Below, piece after piece: positions 1-8,420 of a stretch of DNA of 64,000 nucleotides. The notes beneath the pieces are model-generated. The model saw only the letters and a list, made by a program, of their open reading frames with translations, did no database searches and had not been told where the DNA came from. Source of the DNA: Acinetobacter kookii (lineage in GTDB: Bacteria; Pseudomonadota; Gammaproteobacteria; Pseudomonadales; Moraxellaceae); contig NZ_FMYO01000007.1 of assembly GCF_900096895.1 (NCBI RefSeq), forward strand, positions 62,001-126,000, given 5' to 3'. The translations under genes and the position numbers were made by a program. Numbering within the stretch: position 1 is the stretch's first letter; each line of letters opens with the position of its first letter.

Positions 1-28
1 TTGAAGCAAAATTCCGGCAATTTGTACG

Positions 29-61
29 CAGCTTTTATGTAGTGTGCACAGCTTTTATGTA
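29..61. repeat. Short direct repeat, 13 bp, spaced by 20 bp
   Basis: The 13-base word cagcttttatgta occurs at 29-41 and again at 49-61. The two copies lie about 30 bp beyond the 3' end of the DoxX gene. No gene is seen in 1-87. The repeat may be a remnant of duplication; no function is evident. Confidence 0.5.
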
Positions 62-87
62 ATTACAAAAATCTGTACAAGCAAGAA

Positions 88-540
88 TCAACCTTCAATT
101 TTTCTCAATGCTGGCGATAGTCTCTCTAGCATGTCATCTACACTGAATTTACCTGCACCGTGCAGCATCAGGAACAATAGTCCACCGGTCATGGCAATAT
201 TTTTCATCAGGTGAATGGCATCATCCGGAGTCCCGGTGCCATGGAAAATAAAGCCGCAAATAAAGGTAAAAATGGCTAAGCCCAATGCAGCCAGGCGGGC
301 CTGGAAACCAAACAACAAGGCCAGACCGCCGCCAGCAACGACCAGGATACTCAAAGGCAGCAGGCTGCTTGGGACACCTTTAGATTCCATATACCCGGCC
401 GTTGCAGCATAAGCATTGATTTTCATCCAGCCAGACATCAGAAAAATATAGGCTATCAATACACGTGCAACCAAAGCGATAAAGGCATCGGTTTGCAGGC
501 CTTGCACCAGATTTTTTATAAAAGTATTCGGATTAAACAT
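88..540 (-). CDS. DoxX family membrane protein
   Basis: A 150-residue protein with four hydrophobic segments (roughly residues 20-40, 58-78, 82-102 and 108-126), the size and layout of the DoxX family. The segment around residues 25-40 (ARVLIAYIFLMSGWMKI) is the usual DoxX N-terminal membrane helix, and a glycine-rich second helix follows. DoxX proteins are small inner-membrane proteins linked to redox and thiol stress in some bacteria, but the exact substrate here is unknown. The gene is divergent from the DedA gene across a 194-bp gap and has no obvious operon partner. The ATG at 538-540 is the only sensible start. Confidence 0.85.
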   Translation of the reverse strand: MFNPNTFIKNLVQGLQTDAFIALVARVLIAYIFLMSGWMKINAYAATAGYMESKGVPSSLLPLSILVVAGGGLALLFGFQARLAALGLAIFTFICGFIFHGTGTPDDAIHLMKNIAMTGGLLFLMLHGAGKFSVDDMLERLSPALRKIEG

Positions 541-734
541 GAGGTCACTTTTTGATTTTTGTTTTAATGACCTCTACATCCTAAGCCTGTTTTTATCAGG
601 GTCAATAAATAATTTGTAAGATAAATCGTTGCTCAAAAAGGGAAAGATGAAAATGCAATTAATTTTCTTTTTGGTACTGACTTTCATGCCCTAGACTGCT
701 AGGATTTCAGCACATTTTTGCTATCTGTAGCGCC

Positions 735-1367
735 ATGGAACTGCTTGATTTTATCTTACACGTTGATGCCCATCTGCTCGAATTTATCACCGATTACGGC
801 GTGTGGATTTATGCCATTCTTTTCTTGATTATTTTTGTGGAAACCGGTCTGGTGGTGATGCCATTTCTGCCGGGTGACAGCCTGCTGTTTGCGGCAGGAG
901 CCTTAGCGGCATCCACAGGCGCAATGAATCCTTATATTCTGGTCATCTTGCTGTTTATTGCCGCAGTATTGGGCGACACGCTGAATTATCATATTGGTAA
1001 ATTTATTGGACCGCGTGTCTTTGAAATTGAATCCCGTTTCATTAATAAAAAGCATTTAATGTATACGCAAAAATTCTTTGAAAAACATGGTGGTAAAACC
1101 ATTATTTTTGCCCGCTTTGTTCCTTTCGCCCGTACTTTTGCCCCGTTTGTCGCCGGTGCAGGTCACATGAATTATAAATATTTCCTGAGCTTTAATATCA
1201 TTGGTGCCATTTGCTGGGTCGGTTCTTTTGTAATTTTGGGCTACTTATTTGGCAATATGCCGATTGTTAAAGATAATTTTACCCATCTAATTTTTGGCAT
1301 CATTATTATTAGTGTCTTGCCGGGCATTATTGGTTTTATTCGCCAGAAACTCAAAAAGGCGCATTAA
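735..1367 (+). CDS. DedA family membrane protein
   Basis: A 210-residue polytopic protein of the DedA/SNARE-associated family, which acts in undecaprenyl-phosphate or phospholipid recycling across the inner membrane. The family signatures are visible: the acidic loop ETGLVVMPFLPGDSLLF at residues 36-52 (with E36 and D48), and the re-entrant RFVPFARTFAP at residues 127-137 (with R127 and R133). These correspond to the acidic and arginine residues essential in E. coli YqjA/YghB. The C-terminal helices end in a basic tail. It is convergent with the LysE gene, and the two stop regions overlap by 4 bp. A role in carrier-lipid recycling would suit a capsule producer but is only inferred. Confidence 0.9.
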   Translation: MELLDFILHVDAHLLEFITDYGVWIYAILFLIIFVETGLVVMPFLPGDSLLFAAGALAASTGAMNPYILVILLFIAAVLGDTLNYHIGKFIGPRVFEIESRFINKKHLMYTQKFFEKHGGKTIIFARFVPFARTFAPFVAGAGHMNYKYFLSFNIIGAICWVGSFVILGYLFGNMPIVKDNFTHLIFGIIIISVLPGIIGFIRQKLKKAH

Positions 1368-1954
1368 AAGAAGCGAATTACAACGGGCAACATACACATA
1401 ATCAGTAACATGGCCGATCCTTTATATAAGAGATCGGCTTTTATTTGCCTGGACTGTCCGGCCAAAATGGCCCGCCCAAAAAACATCCAGAACACCACCG
1501 TAGGCAACAGGACCAGACTGAACAGCGCAAATACCAAAACAAAATTGGTGGGATTGCTCCAGGTTTCAATCGGTAAAACACCGGCAGCAAATAATAAGGC
1601 TTTAGGATTTTTGAAAGTAGAAAAGAACAGTTGGCGCGGCTGAATAGAACGATGATGTTGATTATGCTTTTCTAAATCTGACGCTTTCCACAAATGGAAG
1701 GCCAGCCATACCACATAAACAGCACTGCAAACATGCAGGATATGAATAAAGTTCGGCCACACAGGACTACATAAATGAATCAGTAATGCCCACAAATTAA
1801 TGGCATAAAAATAGCCGAGCAATTTTGCCGGAATAAACAGACTGGTTCTGGCAATGCCTTGTTGATGCGCCGAGCTTGCAAGTAATGCATTGGTTGGACC
1901 CGGAATCATCAATACCGCAATCACCGCCAAGACAAAAAGCCAACTCTCGATCAT
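1364..1954 (-). CDS. LysE/RhtB family exporter
   Basis: A 196-residue membrane protein of the LysE/RhtB amino-acid exporter superfamily. The N-terminal motif MIPGPTNALLASSAHQQG (about residues 16-33) is the family hallmark following the first helix, and five to six hydrophobic segments follow. The length is normal for the family (about 200 residues). Members export amino acids or derivatives such as homoserine or threonine, and the substrate cannot be told from sequence. It overlaps the 3' end of the DedA gene by 4 bp in convergent orientation. Confidence 0.85.
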   Translation of the reverse strand: MIESWLFVLAVIAVLMIPGPTNALLASSAHQQGIARTSLFIPAKLLGYFYAINLWALLIHLCSPVWPNFIHILHVCSAVYVVWLAFHLWKASDLEKHNQHHRSIQPRQLFFSTFKNPKALLFAAGVLPIETWSNPTNFVLVFALFSLVLLPTVVFWMFFGRAILAGQSRQIKADLLYKGSAMLLIMCMLPVVIRFF

Positions 1955-2174
1955 ACATACCCGACATTACCCTTAATTAGGGGCACACCTTATATGAAAC
2001 AGATGAAAAGTGACAAGTATTTCTCGATAAAAAAACATCACCTGATGCGTTTAAAGATTCCATCGAAAAACAACAACCAATTGATATTAATAATATTTAC
2101 ATTGAAACATTTTGCTAATATTTTATCACCTCGCTGTCGGGCACAGCACCTCAACAGCGGGATAAATTGATGAA

Positions 2175-2564
2175 TTATTGAACTTTATTGCGAACAATAA
2201 TTGGGCAGTTTTTGAATTTTGCCGCCTGAACCACAGCTTCCTGTTCACCCAATAGACGTGCCAATTCAGTGTTTTTGGTATTGGAAGATTGTCCCATATT
2301 GACTGAAACACTCGGACCAATTCCCCAGCCGCCATGACTGTCCCAACCGCCGCCCACCCCGACACCCACACCGACGCCAGTGCGTTTAGGTGCCTGCACA
2401 CCATTATCGATATATTGCTGAATACGGTTATATTCACTTTGCAACTGCTGGCAATTCAGCGCTTGATACTGGGTCGGAGAAACATAACTCGGTTTCACCG
2501 TCGTTGCACAAGCACCCAATAAAACCGTACTTCCCAAAAGGAAGCCTAGATAAATCGTTTTCAT
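2175..2564 (-). CDS. Small glycine/valine-repeat lipoprotein
   Basis: A 129-residue predicted lipoprotein. From the ATG at 2562-2564 the protein starts with a signal peptide ending in the lipobox LLGAC, so the mature protein would begin at that cysteine. An upstream TTG adds four residues and is less likely. The middle part has a GV-repeat GVGVGVGVGGG followed by a glycine-rich stretch, and the C-terminal part is helical with a second cysteine. It lies just downstream of the orphan ParA gene, about 15 bp from its stop to this ATG, so they may be co-transcribed. No named family was recognised. Confidence 0.75.
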   Translation of the reverse strand: MKTIYLGFLLGSTVLLGACATTVKPSYVSPTQYQALNCQQLQSEYNRIQQYIDNGVQAPKRTGVGVGVGVGGGWDSHGGWGIGPSVSVNMGQSSNTKNTELARLLGEQEAVVQAAKFKNCPIIVRNKVQ

Positions 2565-2579
2565 GAGAAATCTCAATAC

Positions 2580-3416
2580 TTATATATGCTCAATTTCATT
2601 GAACAACGATTGATAGGCTTGCGTCAATTTATGATCCGTTGCCAAATGGATTAAAGGCTGATTTTTAAGATGCGATTCCTTCATTAAAATGGACGGCGGC
2701 AACATGCTGTCTAATACAGGCAAGCTTTCATCCTTCAGCTGTTGCACCACTTCACGCGGTAATTTGGCCTGTGCCTGGAACTGATTCACCACAATCCCTT
2801 CAATTTCCAGACGCTCATTATGGTCATCCTGAGTTTCAATGACATTTTCAATCAGGGTCTGCAAGGCACGTTTTGAAAATACGTCACAATCAAAAGGAAT
2901 CAGTACGCGACTGGCTGCAATCAGCGCCGACAAGGTAAAGAAGTTAAAAGCCGGTGGCGTATCGATATACACCCTGTCATATTGCCCTTGCAGTTGCTGC
3001 AAGGCATCCCGCAATTTATAAATCTTATGTTTCGACTCCAAGGCATGTGCCAGCGCACCCAAAGTCGGACTTGCAGGAATCACATCCAGATTTTTAAAAG
3101 GGGATTGATGCACATAGAGCTCCAGACCTTTATCCCGGTTCTTTAAAATGGAACCAATGGCATTGCTTAAAAGTCCTTTGCTTTGGGTGGCCCCCAGCAC
3201 TTCTTCAAAATAGTTTTCAATATTGGGTTCCAGCGCCGGTTTATCCACGGTATAGGTCGCATCATCCCCCAATAGATATTGACTGGAATTGGCTTGTGGG
3301 TCGAGATCAATCAGCAAGGTTTTCAACCCCTGATGTGCGCTAATTGCAGCCAAATTGACGGCAATACTGGATTTGCCTACTCCACCTTTTTGATTAAAAA
3401 CCACACGTACCAGCAT
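2580..3416 (-). CDS. ParA-family ATPase (orphan)
   Basis: A 278-residue P-loop ATPase of the ParA/Soj/MinD group. The deviant Walker A motif KGGVGKSSIAVNLA lies at residues 10-23, followed by the LLIDLDPQANSS switch I region near residue 38 and YIDTPP (Walker B) near residue 150. Such ATPases position plasmids, chromosomes or protein complexes by dynamic binding to DNA or membrane. No ParB or other partner is adjacent: the neighbours are a lipoprotein and a small membrane protein. It is therefore an orphan ParA of unknown cargo rather than a visible plasmid partition system. The ATG at 3414-3416 places the P-loop at the usual distance from the N-terminus. Confidence 0.85.
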   Translation of the reverse strand: MLVRVVFNQKGGVGKSSIAVNLAAISAHQGLKTLLIDLDPQANSSQYLLGDDATYTVDKPALEPNIENYFEEVLGATQSKGLLSNAIGSILKNRDKGLELYVHQSPFKNLDVIPASPTLGALAHALESKHKIYKLRDALQQLQGQYDRVYIDTPPAFNFFTLSALIAASRVLIPFDCDVFSKRALQTLIENVIETQDDHNERLEIEGIVVNQFQAQAKLPREVVQQLKDESLPVLDSMLPPSILMKESHLKNQPLIHLATDHKLTQAYQSLFNEIEHI

Positions 3417-3499
3417 TGGAAGCCCCCTATCATTTATAGTTATCTATGAATTGCAGTTTAACTCACACGTCTTGGATCTAGAATAATCATGTCTAACAA

Positions 3500-3892
3500 T
3501 TAGCCAAAATTCGGCTTAATGATGACTAATCCCATAATGGCGATCAGTGCGACCACTGCAATCATTAAACCTGCACGACGCTGCACCAGTAAAATACTGT
3601 CATCTTTTTTATAGGCTTTGATCAAGGAAGAAAATAACACCAGAAACAGGATGATCTTGGCATAAAACCAGGATTGTACTTCAAAATTCTTGATCACTAA
3701 TGAAGTTAGCCCGGTCAAAACAATAACCGTCATGGCAAGATGTTGCCAGGCGACCAGAAATTTTCGTGCCACCGGATTGGGCTGATTGTCCTTGACTCCA
3801 ACAAATAAAGTAAAAGCACGTGCAAGGATTGCCCCAATCAATAAGGTCACAGCAATCATATGCACAATTTTTACCGTCAGCTGCATATCCAT
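3500..3892 (-). CDS. Four-helix inner membrane protein (SirB/CopD-like)
   Basis: A 130-residue protein with four hydrophobic segments (about residues 5-27, 46-64, 74-90 and 107-125) and an HMIAVTLLIGAILAR helix that carries one His near residue 11. The size and topology match the SirB-like or CopD-like small membrane proteins annotated in Acinetobacter, but no catalytic motif is visible. It sits 16 bp downstream of bolA on the same strand, so they may share a transcript. Function unknown. Confidence 0.65.
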   Translation of the reverse strand: MDMQLTVKIVHMIAVTLLIGAILARAFTLFVGVKDNQPNPVARKFLVAWQHLAMTVIVLTGLTSLVIKNFEVQSWFYAKIILFLVLFSSLIKAYKKDDSILLVQRRAGLMIAVVALIAIMGLVIIKPNFG

Positions 3893-3908
3893 TGTTTAAT
3901 CTTCCTTA

Positions 3909-4220
3909 TTATTCTGCTTTGGGCGCATGTGCACATTCAGGACTTGGCGTGTCTTGTCCTTGCCATTCTGATGGCAAAAAAGCATGAATGGCGAGGGCAT
4001 GAATACGGCTTGGCGCAAGCAAGTCCCCTGCTGCTGCATAAATTTTTTGATGACGTTGCACTAAACGCAAGCCTTGGAAAATGTCACTGACCACAATCAC
4101 CTTAAAATGCGATTCTTTACCCGGGAAATAGCCGCCATGACCGGAGGATTCGTTCACCACTTCCAAATGAACCGGTGATAACTCTTGCAGGCGTTGAATC
4201 AACTGTTGTTCTAAATTCAT
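3909..4220 (-). CDS. bolA: BolA family protein
   Basis: A 103-residue BolA/IbaG-type protein. The alpha-beta fold signatures are visible: an N-terminal helix (LEQQLIQRLQEL), the ESSGHGGYFPGKESHFKVIVV loop and strand region, and the RLVQRHQKIYAAAGDLL helix followed by IHALAIHAFLP. The conserved His in IHALAI can ligate an iron-sulfur cluster with a monothiol glutaredoxin. BolA proteins link iron-sulfur status to morphology and gene expression. The ATG at 4218-4220 is preferred over the TTG just upstream. The C-terminal tail carries an extra Cys-His pair (ECAHAP). Confidence 0.85.
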   Translation of the reverse strand: MNLEQQLIQRLQELSPVHLEVVNESSGHGGYFPGKESHFKVIVVSDIFQGLRLVQRHQKIYAAAGDLLAPSRIHALAIHAFLPSEWQGQDTPSPECAHAPKAE

Positions 4221-4417
4221 CAAGATGCTCCCAAATAGCTTAATCTCTGGTTTCAGTATAGCGTGTTCCGATTCAATCTTCGTGTCTGTCTACCCTATCA
4301 TTCCTGCATTTCAAAATAAAAATTTCTTTTTAAATCTCAATTTTGTTTATAAAAGCAACAAATTTAAGCAAAATGGTTTTATTTTATGCAATCGACATAA
4401 GTTTTTTCACAAAATTA

Positions 4418-4445
4418 TTGACCCTATTTTTGCATAATGTATTAT
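4418..4445 (+). promoter_or_regulatory. Sigma-70 promoter of the tRNA-Gly pair
   Basis: TTGACC at 4418-4423 and TATTAT at 4440-4445 are separated by 16 bp, with the tRNA 5' end 9 bp after the -10 box. This is a near-consensus arrangement for a stable RNA promoter. Confidence 0.7.
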
Positions 4446-4454
4446 ACACGGCAT

Positions 4455-4527
4455 GCGGGAATAGCTCAGTTGGTAGAGCATAACCTTGCCAAGGTTGGGG
4501 TCGGGAGTTCGAGTCTCCTTTCCCGCT
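4455..4527 (+). tRNA. tRNA-Gly (GCC), first copy
   Basis: A 73-base cloverleaf. The acceptor arm GCGGGAA pairs with TTCCCGC, the D-loop has GTTGGTAGA, the anticodon loop reads CTTGCCAAG with anticodon GCC, and the T-arm is GGGAGTTCGAGTCTCC. The discriminator is T. The next bases are CAA, so the 3' CCA is not encoded, unlike in the second copy. Confidence 0.97.
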
Positions 4528-4575
4528 CAAAATTTTTTCATTTAGTTTTTTCACTTAAAAAACTTTATAGACTCC

Positions 4576-4651
4576 GCGGGAATAGCTCAGTTGGTAGAGC
4601 ATAACCTTGCCAAGGTTGGGGTCGGGAGTTCGAGTCTCCTTTCCCGCTCCA
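4576..4651 (+). tRNA. tRNA-Gly (GCC), second copy
   Basis: The mature part 4576-4648 is identical to the first tRNA-Gly, but here the terminal CCA (4649-4651) is encoded. It follows the first gene by 48 bp and is probably cotranscribed from the same promoter. Its 3' half and the terminator after it are repeated at 9759-9847. Confidence 0.97.
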
Positions 4652-4692
4652 GATTCTAAAAAGCCCTGATCGAAAGATTGGGGCTTTTTTAT
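4604..4692. repeat. Direct repeat copy 1: tRNA-Gly 3' part plus terminator (attL-like)
   Basis: Starting in the anticodon arm of the second tRNA-Gly and running through its terminator, these 89 bases recur at 9759-9847 with two mismatches. Tyrosine integrases commonly use tRNA 3' halves as attachment sites, which leave the intact gene at one end and a 3' fragment at the other. Confidence 0.75.
4658..4692 (+). terminator. Rho-independent terminator of the tRNA-Gly pair
   Basis: AAAAAGCCC and GGGCTTTTTT form the stem around a 14-base loop, followed by a T-run. An almost identical copy lies at 9813-9847. Confidence 0.8.
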
Positions 4693-5168
4693 TGTTGATT
4701 TTAAACAATATTTTCTTTCCAAACTTATAAACTTAAAATGCTTAAAGCTAGTAAAAAGTTAAGATAGATCACTTGAAAATGGGCTTACGTGACCAAAAGT
4801 GCCCTGCAACCATCACATATAGATCAATATATTAAAGATTTTGCATAAATTTTAGTGAACATAGGCTGAGTAATTCTAAAAACTTAAAATACTTCATTCT
4901 GGCTTTTATTGAAGTCTTTTTCACTACTTTATAAAAATGGTGACCAAATTTGGTCACCAAAAATATATAATTAAAAAAAATCTTAAGTTAAAAAATTATT
5001 AATTTATGGAATAGTTTTTATTAAAAAACTTATTCTTCCTGCTTGAACTGGACTGTTCCCAGTATCCTAGACACGAGACAGCCTCATTTTGAAGCTGCCG
5101 CAAATGCTTCTGGGCTCATTCCTTAAATGACCGGCATTGTGGTAGGTATCGGGCTTTCATCATTCAAT
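4693..5168. other. Gene-free AT-rich gap with a perfect palindrome
   Basis: No gene is seen between the tRNA terminator and the acnA stop. The gap holds a 22-base perfect palindrome (listed separately). The half-site word gtgacc also occurs near 4790, and again near 9640 in the other gap of this segment. Confidence 0.5.
4938..4959 (-). terminator. 22-bp perfect palindrome, possible acnA terminator or operator
   Basis: tggtgaccaaatttggtcac followed by ca is perfectly self-complementary. Read on the minus strand it is followed by TTTTT, so it may end the acnA transcript 210 bp after the acnA stop. Its lack of a loop also fits a dimeric protein binding site. Confidence 0.45.
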
Positions 5169-7925
5169 TTAGGAAGTGAGCAAATTGCGCAAGACATAGT
5201 GCAAGATCCCACCGGCCTTAAAGTATTCCACCTCATTCAAGGTATCAATACGACACAACACTTGAAAATGACTACACGTACCATCGCCATGTTGCACCTC
5301 TACATCCAGCATTTGATGCGGATGAATATCATCCGACAAGCCTGAAATTGATAGGGTTTCATGTCCGGTCAGGTTCAATATCTGCCGGTTCTGACCTTCC
5401 ACAAACTGTAAAGGTAACACCCCCATGCCGACCAGATTGGAACGGTGAATCCGCTCAAAACTTTCAGCAATCACCGCTTTCACCCCCAACAGGTTGGTGC
5501 CTTTGGCCGCCCAGTCACGTGAAGAACCGGTACCATATTCTTTCCCGGCAATAATCACGAGTGGGGTTTGTTCTGCCTGATAGCGCATTGCCGCATCATA
5601 AATCGAGAGTTTTTCTGCACTTGGAATATGCAGGGTATTGCCACCCTCCTCGCCACCCAGTATTTCGTTTTTAATGCGGATATTGGCAAAGGTACCTCGC
5701 ATCATCACTTCATGGTTACCACGACGGGATCCGTAAGAGTTAAAGTCTTTTACATCAACACCCTGTTGCTGCAAATATCGTCCGGCCGGACTATCTTGTT
5801 TGATATTGCCCGCCGGGGAAATATGGTCCGTCGTGACTGAATCACCTAATACCGCCAAAATCCGTGCCTGGCTGATCTGCTGAATTGGTTGTAGCGGCTG
5901 ATCAATTTCTGCAAAAAAGGGAGGATGCCGGATATAGGTGGATTGTTCATCCCAAGCATAGGTTTGACTTTGGGGAATCTGGATCGCTTTCCACTTGGCA
6001 TCGCCTTCAAAAACTTCCGCATATTCTTTATGGAACATCTCGGTATTCACATTTTGCAGTGCGGCATCGATTTCCGTCTGTGTCGGCCAGATATCTTTTA
6101 AATAAACCGCTTGGCCATCAAAGCCCTCACCTATCGGTTCAGTCGTGAGATCAGTTCGAATATTCCCGACCAGACCATAGGCAACCACCAAAGGTGGTGA
6201 GGCGAGCCAGTTGGTTTTCACCAGAGGATGCACCCGTCCTTCAAAGTTACGGTTTCCGGAGAGCACTGAAGCTACATTCAAATCAAAACATTGCACAGCT
6301 TCTTCAATCACTTCAGGTAAAGGTCCCGAATTACCAATACAGGTAGTGCAACCATAACCCACCAGGTTATAACCCAGCTGATTCAAATAAGGCGTCAACC
6401 CTGCTGCATGCAGATAATCGCTGACCACTTTGGAACCTGGAGCCAGTGAACTTTTCACCCAGGGTTTCCGCTGTAAACCTTTTTCGATTGCCTTTTTGGC
6501 CAATAGCCCTGCTGCCAACATGACACTGGGATTCGAGGTATTGGTACAGGAGGTAATCGCTGAAATCACTACATCACCATGCTGCAACGGATATTTTGTA
6601 CCATCAATTACACAAAAAGCATTTTCATGGGGCAGGTTGGCCTGTTTCGCTTCAACCGCTGTACCTCCCCCTCCTTCATTTTCCAGACGCTCTTTTTCTT
6701 CCTTGACCGGTTTTAAGGTCAAATCCATGAAGGCATGAAAGGTTTTTGGCACTTGTGACAAGAGTACACGATCCTGCGGGCGTTTCGGACCCGCCAGACT
6801 GGCTTCTACCGTCGACATATCTAAAGCCAGCGTGTCGGTGAAGACGGGCTCATCCCCCGGATTGCGCCATAATCCTTGCAACTTGCTATAGGCCTCTACC
6901 AAGGCAATTCTTTCCGGCTGACGTCCAGTTAAACGTAAATAGGAAAGCGTCACCTCATCAACCGGGAAAAAGCCACAGGTAGCACCATATTCAGGTGCCA
7001 TATTGGCAATAGTGGCACGGTCAGCCAAGGGTAAGTCGGCCAGACCATCGCCATAAAATTCGACAAATTTTCCAACTACACCTTTTTGACGCAGCATCTG
7101 GGTAATGGTCAGCACCAGATCAGTTGCTGTAATACCTTCTTTGAGTTTACCGATGAGCTTAAACCCGATCACTTCCGGAATCAGCATGGAGATCGGTTGG
7201 CCCAGCATGGCCGCTTCCGCCTCGATACCACCTACCCCCCAGCCTAACACGCCTAAGCCATTGATCATGGTAGTATGTGAATCGGTACCGACCAAGGTAT
7301 CAGGAAAGGCAAAGCGCTGACCATCGACCTCATTACTCCAGACCACTTGTGCTAGATATTCCAGATTGACCTGATGGCAAATCCCGGTTCCTGGCGGCAC
7401 CACGCGAAACTGATTGAGCGCAGCCTGCCCCCAACGTAGAAACTGGTAGCGCTCGCCATTGCGTTGCATCTCAATTGCGACATTCTGCTCAAAAGCTTGC
7501 GGGCTGGCAAAGTAATCGACCATAACCGAGTGATCGATGACCAAATCCACCGGTGACAGCGGATTAATTTTTTCCGGGTCACCACCGGCTTTGGCCACTG
7601 CGGCACGCATCGCGGCAAGATCAACCACTGCGGGAACACCGGTAAAATCCTGCATCAGCACCCGTGCCGGACGATACTGGATTTCCTGTTCTGAGGTTCG
7701 GTTGTTTAGCCACCCTGCCAATGCATGAATATGTTCGGTTTTCACCGTGAGCTGATCTTCAAAACGTAGTAAATTTTCTAGCAAGACTTTTAAAGATTTT
7801 GGTAGTCGGGACAGGTCACCTAACTGCACTTGCAATTTGGACAGGTTGAAAATCTGATAGTGTTCTGAACCGACGGTTAATGTTTCTAAAGTATTAAAAC
7901 TATTGATATTACTATACTTAGCCAT
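5169..7925 (-). CDS. acnA: Aconitate hydratase A
   Basis: A 918-residue aconitase of the AcnA/IRP1 type, which isomerises citrate to isocitrate in the TCA and glyoxylate cycles. The [4Fe-4S] cysteines are seen in SAITSCTNTSNP near residue 458 and YGCTTCIGNSGP near residues 521-524. Other conserved blocks are DSHTTMINGLGVLGWGVGGIE, PEYGATCGFFPVD, and in the C-terminal swivel domain YGSRRGNHEVMMRGTFANIR and GKEYGTGSSRDWAAKG. The length is normal for the family (about 890-920). The many open frames on the opposite strand are shadows. It stands alone on the minus strand inside the tRNA-Gly-bounded segment, with no prp or gltA neighbour. Confidence 0.95.
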   Translation of the reverse strand: MAKYSNINSFNTLETLTVGSEHYQIFNLSKLQVQLGDLSRLPKSLKVLLENLLRFEDQLTVKTEHIHALAGWLNNRTSEQEIQYRPARVLMQDFTGVPAVVDLAAMRAAVAKAGGDPEKINPLSPVDLVIDHSVMVDYFASPQAFEQNVAIEMQRNGERYQFLRWGQAALNQFRVVPPGTGICHQVNLEYLAQVVWSNEVDGQRFAFPDTLVGTDSHTTMINGLGVLGWGVGGIEAEAAMLGQPISMLIPEVIGFKLIGKLKEGITATDLVLTITQMLRQKGVVGKFVEFYGDGLADLPLADRATIANMAPEYGATCGFFPVDEVTLSYLRLTGRQPERIALVEAYSKLQGLWRNPGDEPVFTDTLALDMSTVEASLAGPKRPQDRVLLSQVPKTFHAFMDLTLKPVKEEKERLENEGGGGTAVEAKQANLPHENAFCVIDGTKYPLQHGDVVISAITSCTNTSNPSVMLAAGLLAKKAIEKGLQRKPWVKSSLAPGSKVVSDYLHAAGLTPYLNQLGYNLVGYGCTTCIGNSGPLPEVIEEAVQCFDLNVASVLSGNRNFEGRVHPLVKTNWLASPPLVVAYGLVGNIRTDLTTEPIGEGFDGQAVYLKDIWPTQTEIDAALQNVNTEMFHKEYAEVFEGDAKWKAIQIPQSQTYAWDEQSTYIRHPPFFAEIDQPLQPIQQISQARILAVLGDSVTTDHISPAGNIKQDSPAGRYLQQQGVDVKDFNSYGSRRGNHEVMMRGTFANIRIKNEILGGEEGGNTLHIPSAEKLSIYDAAMRYQAEQTPLVIIAGKEYGTGSSRDWAAKGTNLLGVKAVIAESFERIHRSNLVGMGVLPLQFVEGQNRQILNLTGHETLSISGLSDDIHPHQMLDVEVQHGDGTCSHFQVLCRIDTLNEVEYFKAGGILHYVLRNLLTS

Positions 7926-8420
7926 CTAGTTTCCCTCCGGCTTGATATGCTATTTTTATGATCACAGTCAACCATTCCTTTACTTACTGTATGCTAACTA
8001 CACGGCGGGTTTGTTATTATTTATTATCAGATTGCGCTAGGTAGTTAAATGCAGGACTGCCAAGAAATTTTGCCAGAGAGTTGCCGACAGTTAATATCTG
8101 GCATTGACAATCTTTCTGCCAATTCCGTAAGGAGATTAAGGTAAATTGAACCGCGTATTTAACTGTATTTTCAGAGTGATTTCAGATCACTACGTAGCTA
8201 GGGCTGTTTTACAGATCGAAATGATAAAGTCATAAATTGCTTTTCAAAAAAAGAAACTAATATGTTTCTTACAGGATCTAAAAGCAATAAATGTATCTAC
8301 AATAAATAAGTCTTTACTTCAGCAAATCAAAAAAAAGACTAAAATTTCTCCAATAATTTCCTTCTTATTTAAAAATTACTCTTTTTTGTACTTCGACTGA
8401 TAATCTAAGCCACTAAACTT
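7926..8420. other. Gene-poor gap with a short ESPR-like open frame
   Basis: Between acnA and the antitoxin remnants there is no full gene. At 8146-8235 (+) a 29-codon frame starts with TTG after a good ribosome-binding site (aaggag, about 11 bp upstream) and begins (M)NRVFNCIFRVISDHYVARA. This faintly resembles the extended signal peptide region of autotransporter adhesins. A hairpin aagaaac/gtttctt lies near 8249-8271. Confidence 0.3.

Noticed and set aside
2126..2437. Minus-strand open frame overlapping the lipoprotein gene
   Set aside because: It overlaps the lipoprotein gene in another frame and has no domain; the lipobox-bearing frame is clearly the real one.
4225..4437. Plus-strand open frame before the tRNA genes
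   Set aside because: AT-rich, no ribosome-binding site, no recognisable domain, and it runs into the tRNA promoter.
5084..5165. Coding-like minus-strand piece after acnA reading LNDESPIPTTMPVI, stop, GMSPEAFAAASK
   Set aside because: Too short, interrupted by a stop and partly overlapping acnA in another frame; chance cannot be excluded.
5127..7728. Many open frames of 60-100 codons on the plus strand across acnA
   Set aside because: They lie antisense to the conserved aconitase, overlap one another, and have no recognisable domains or good ribosome-binding sites.
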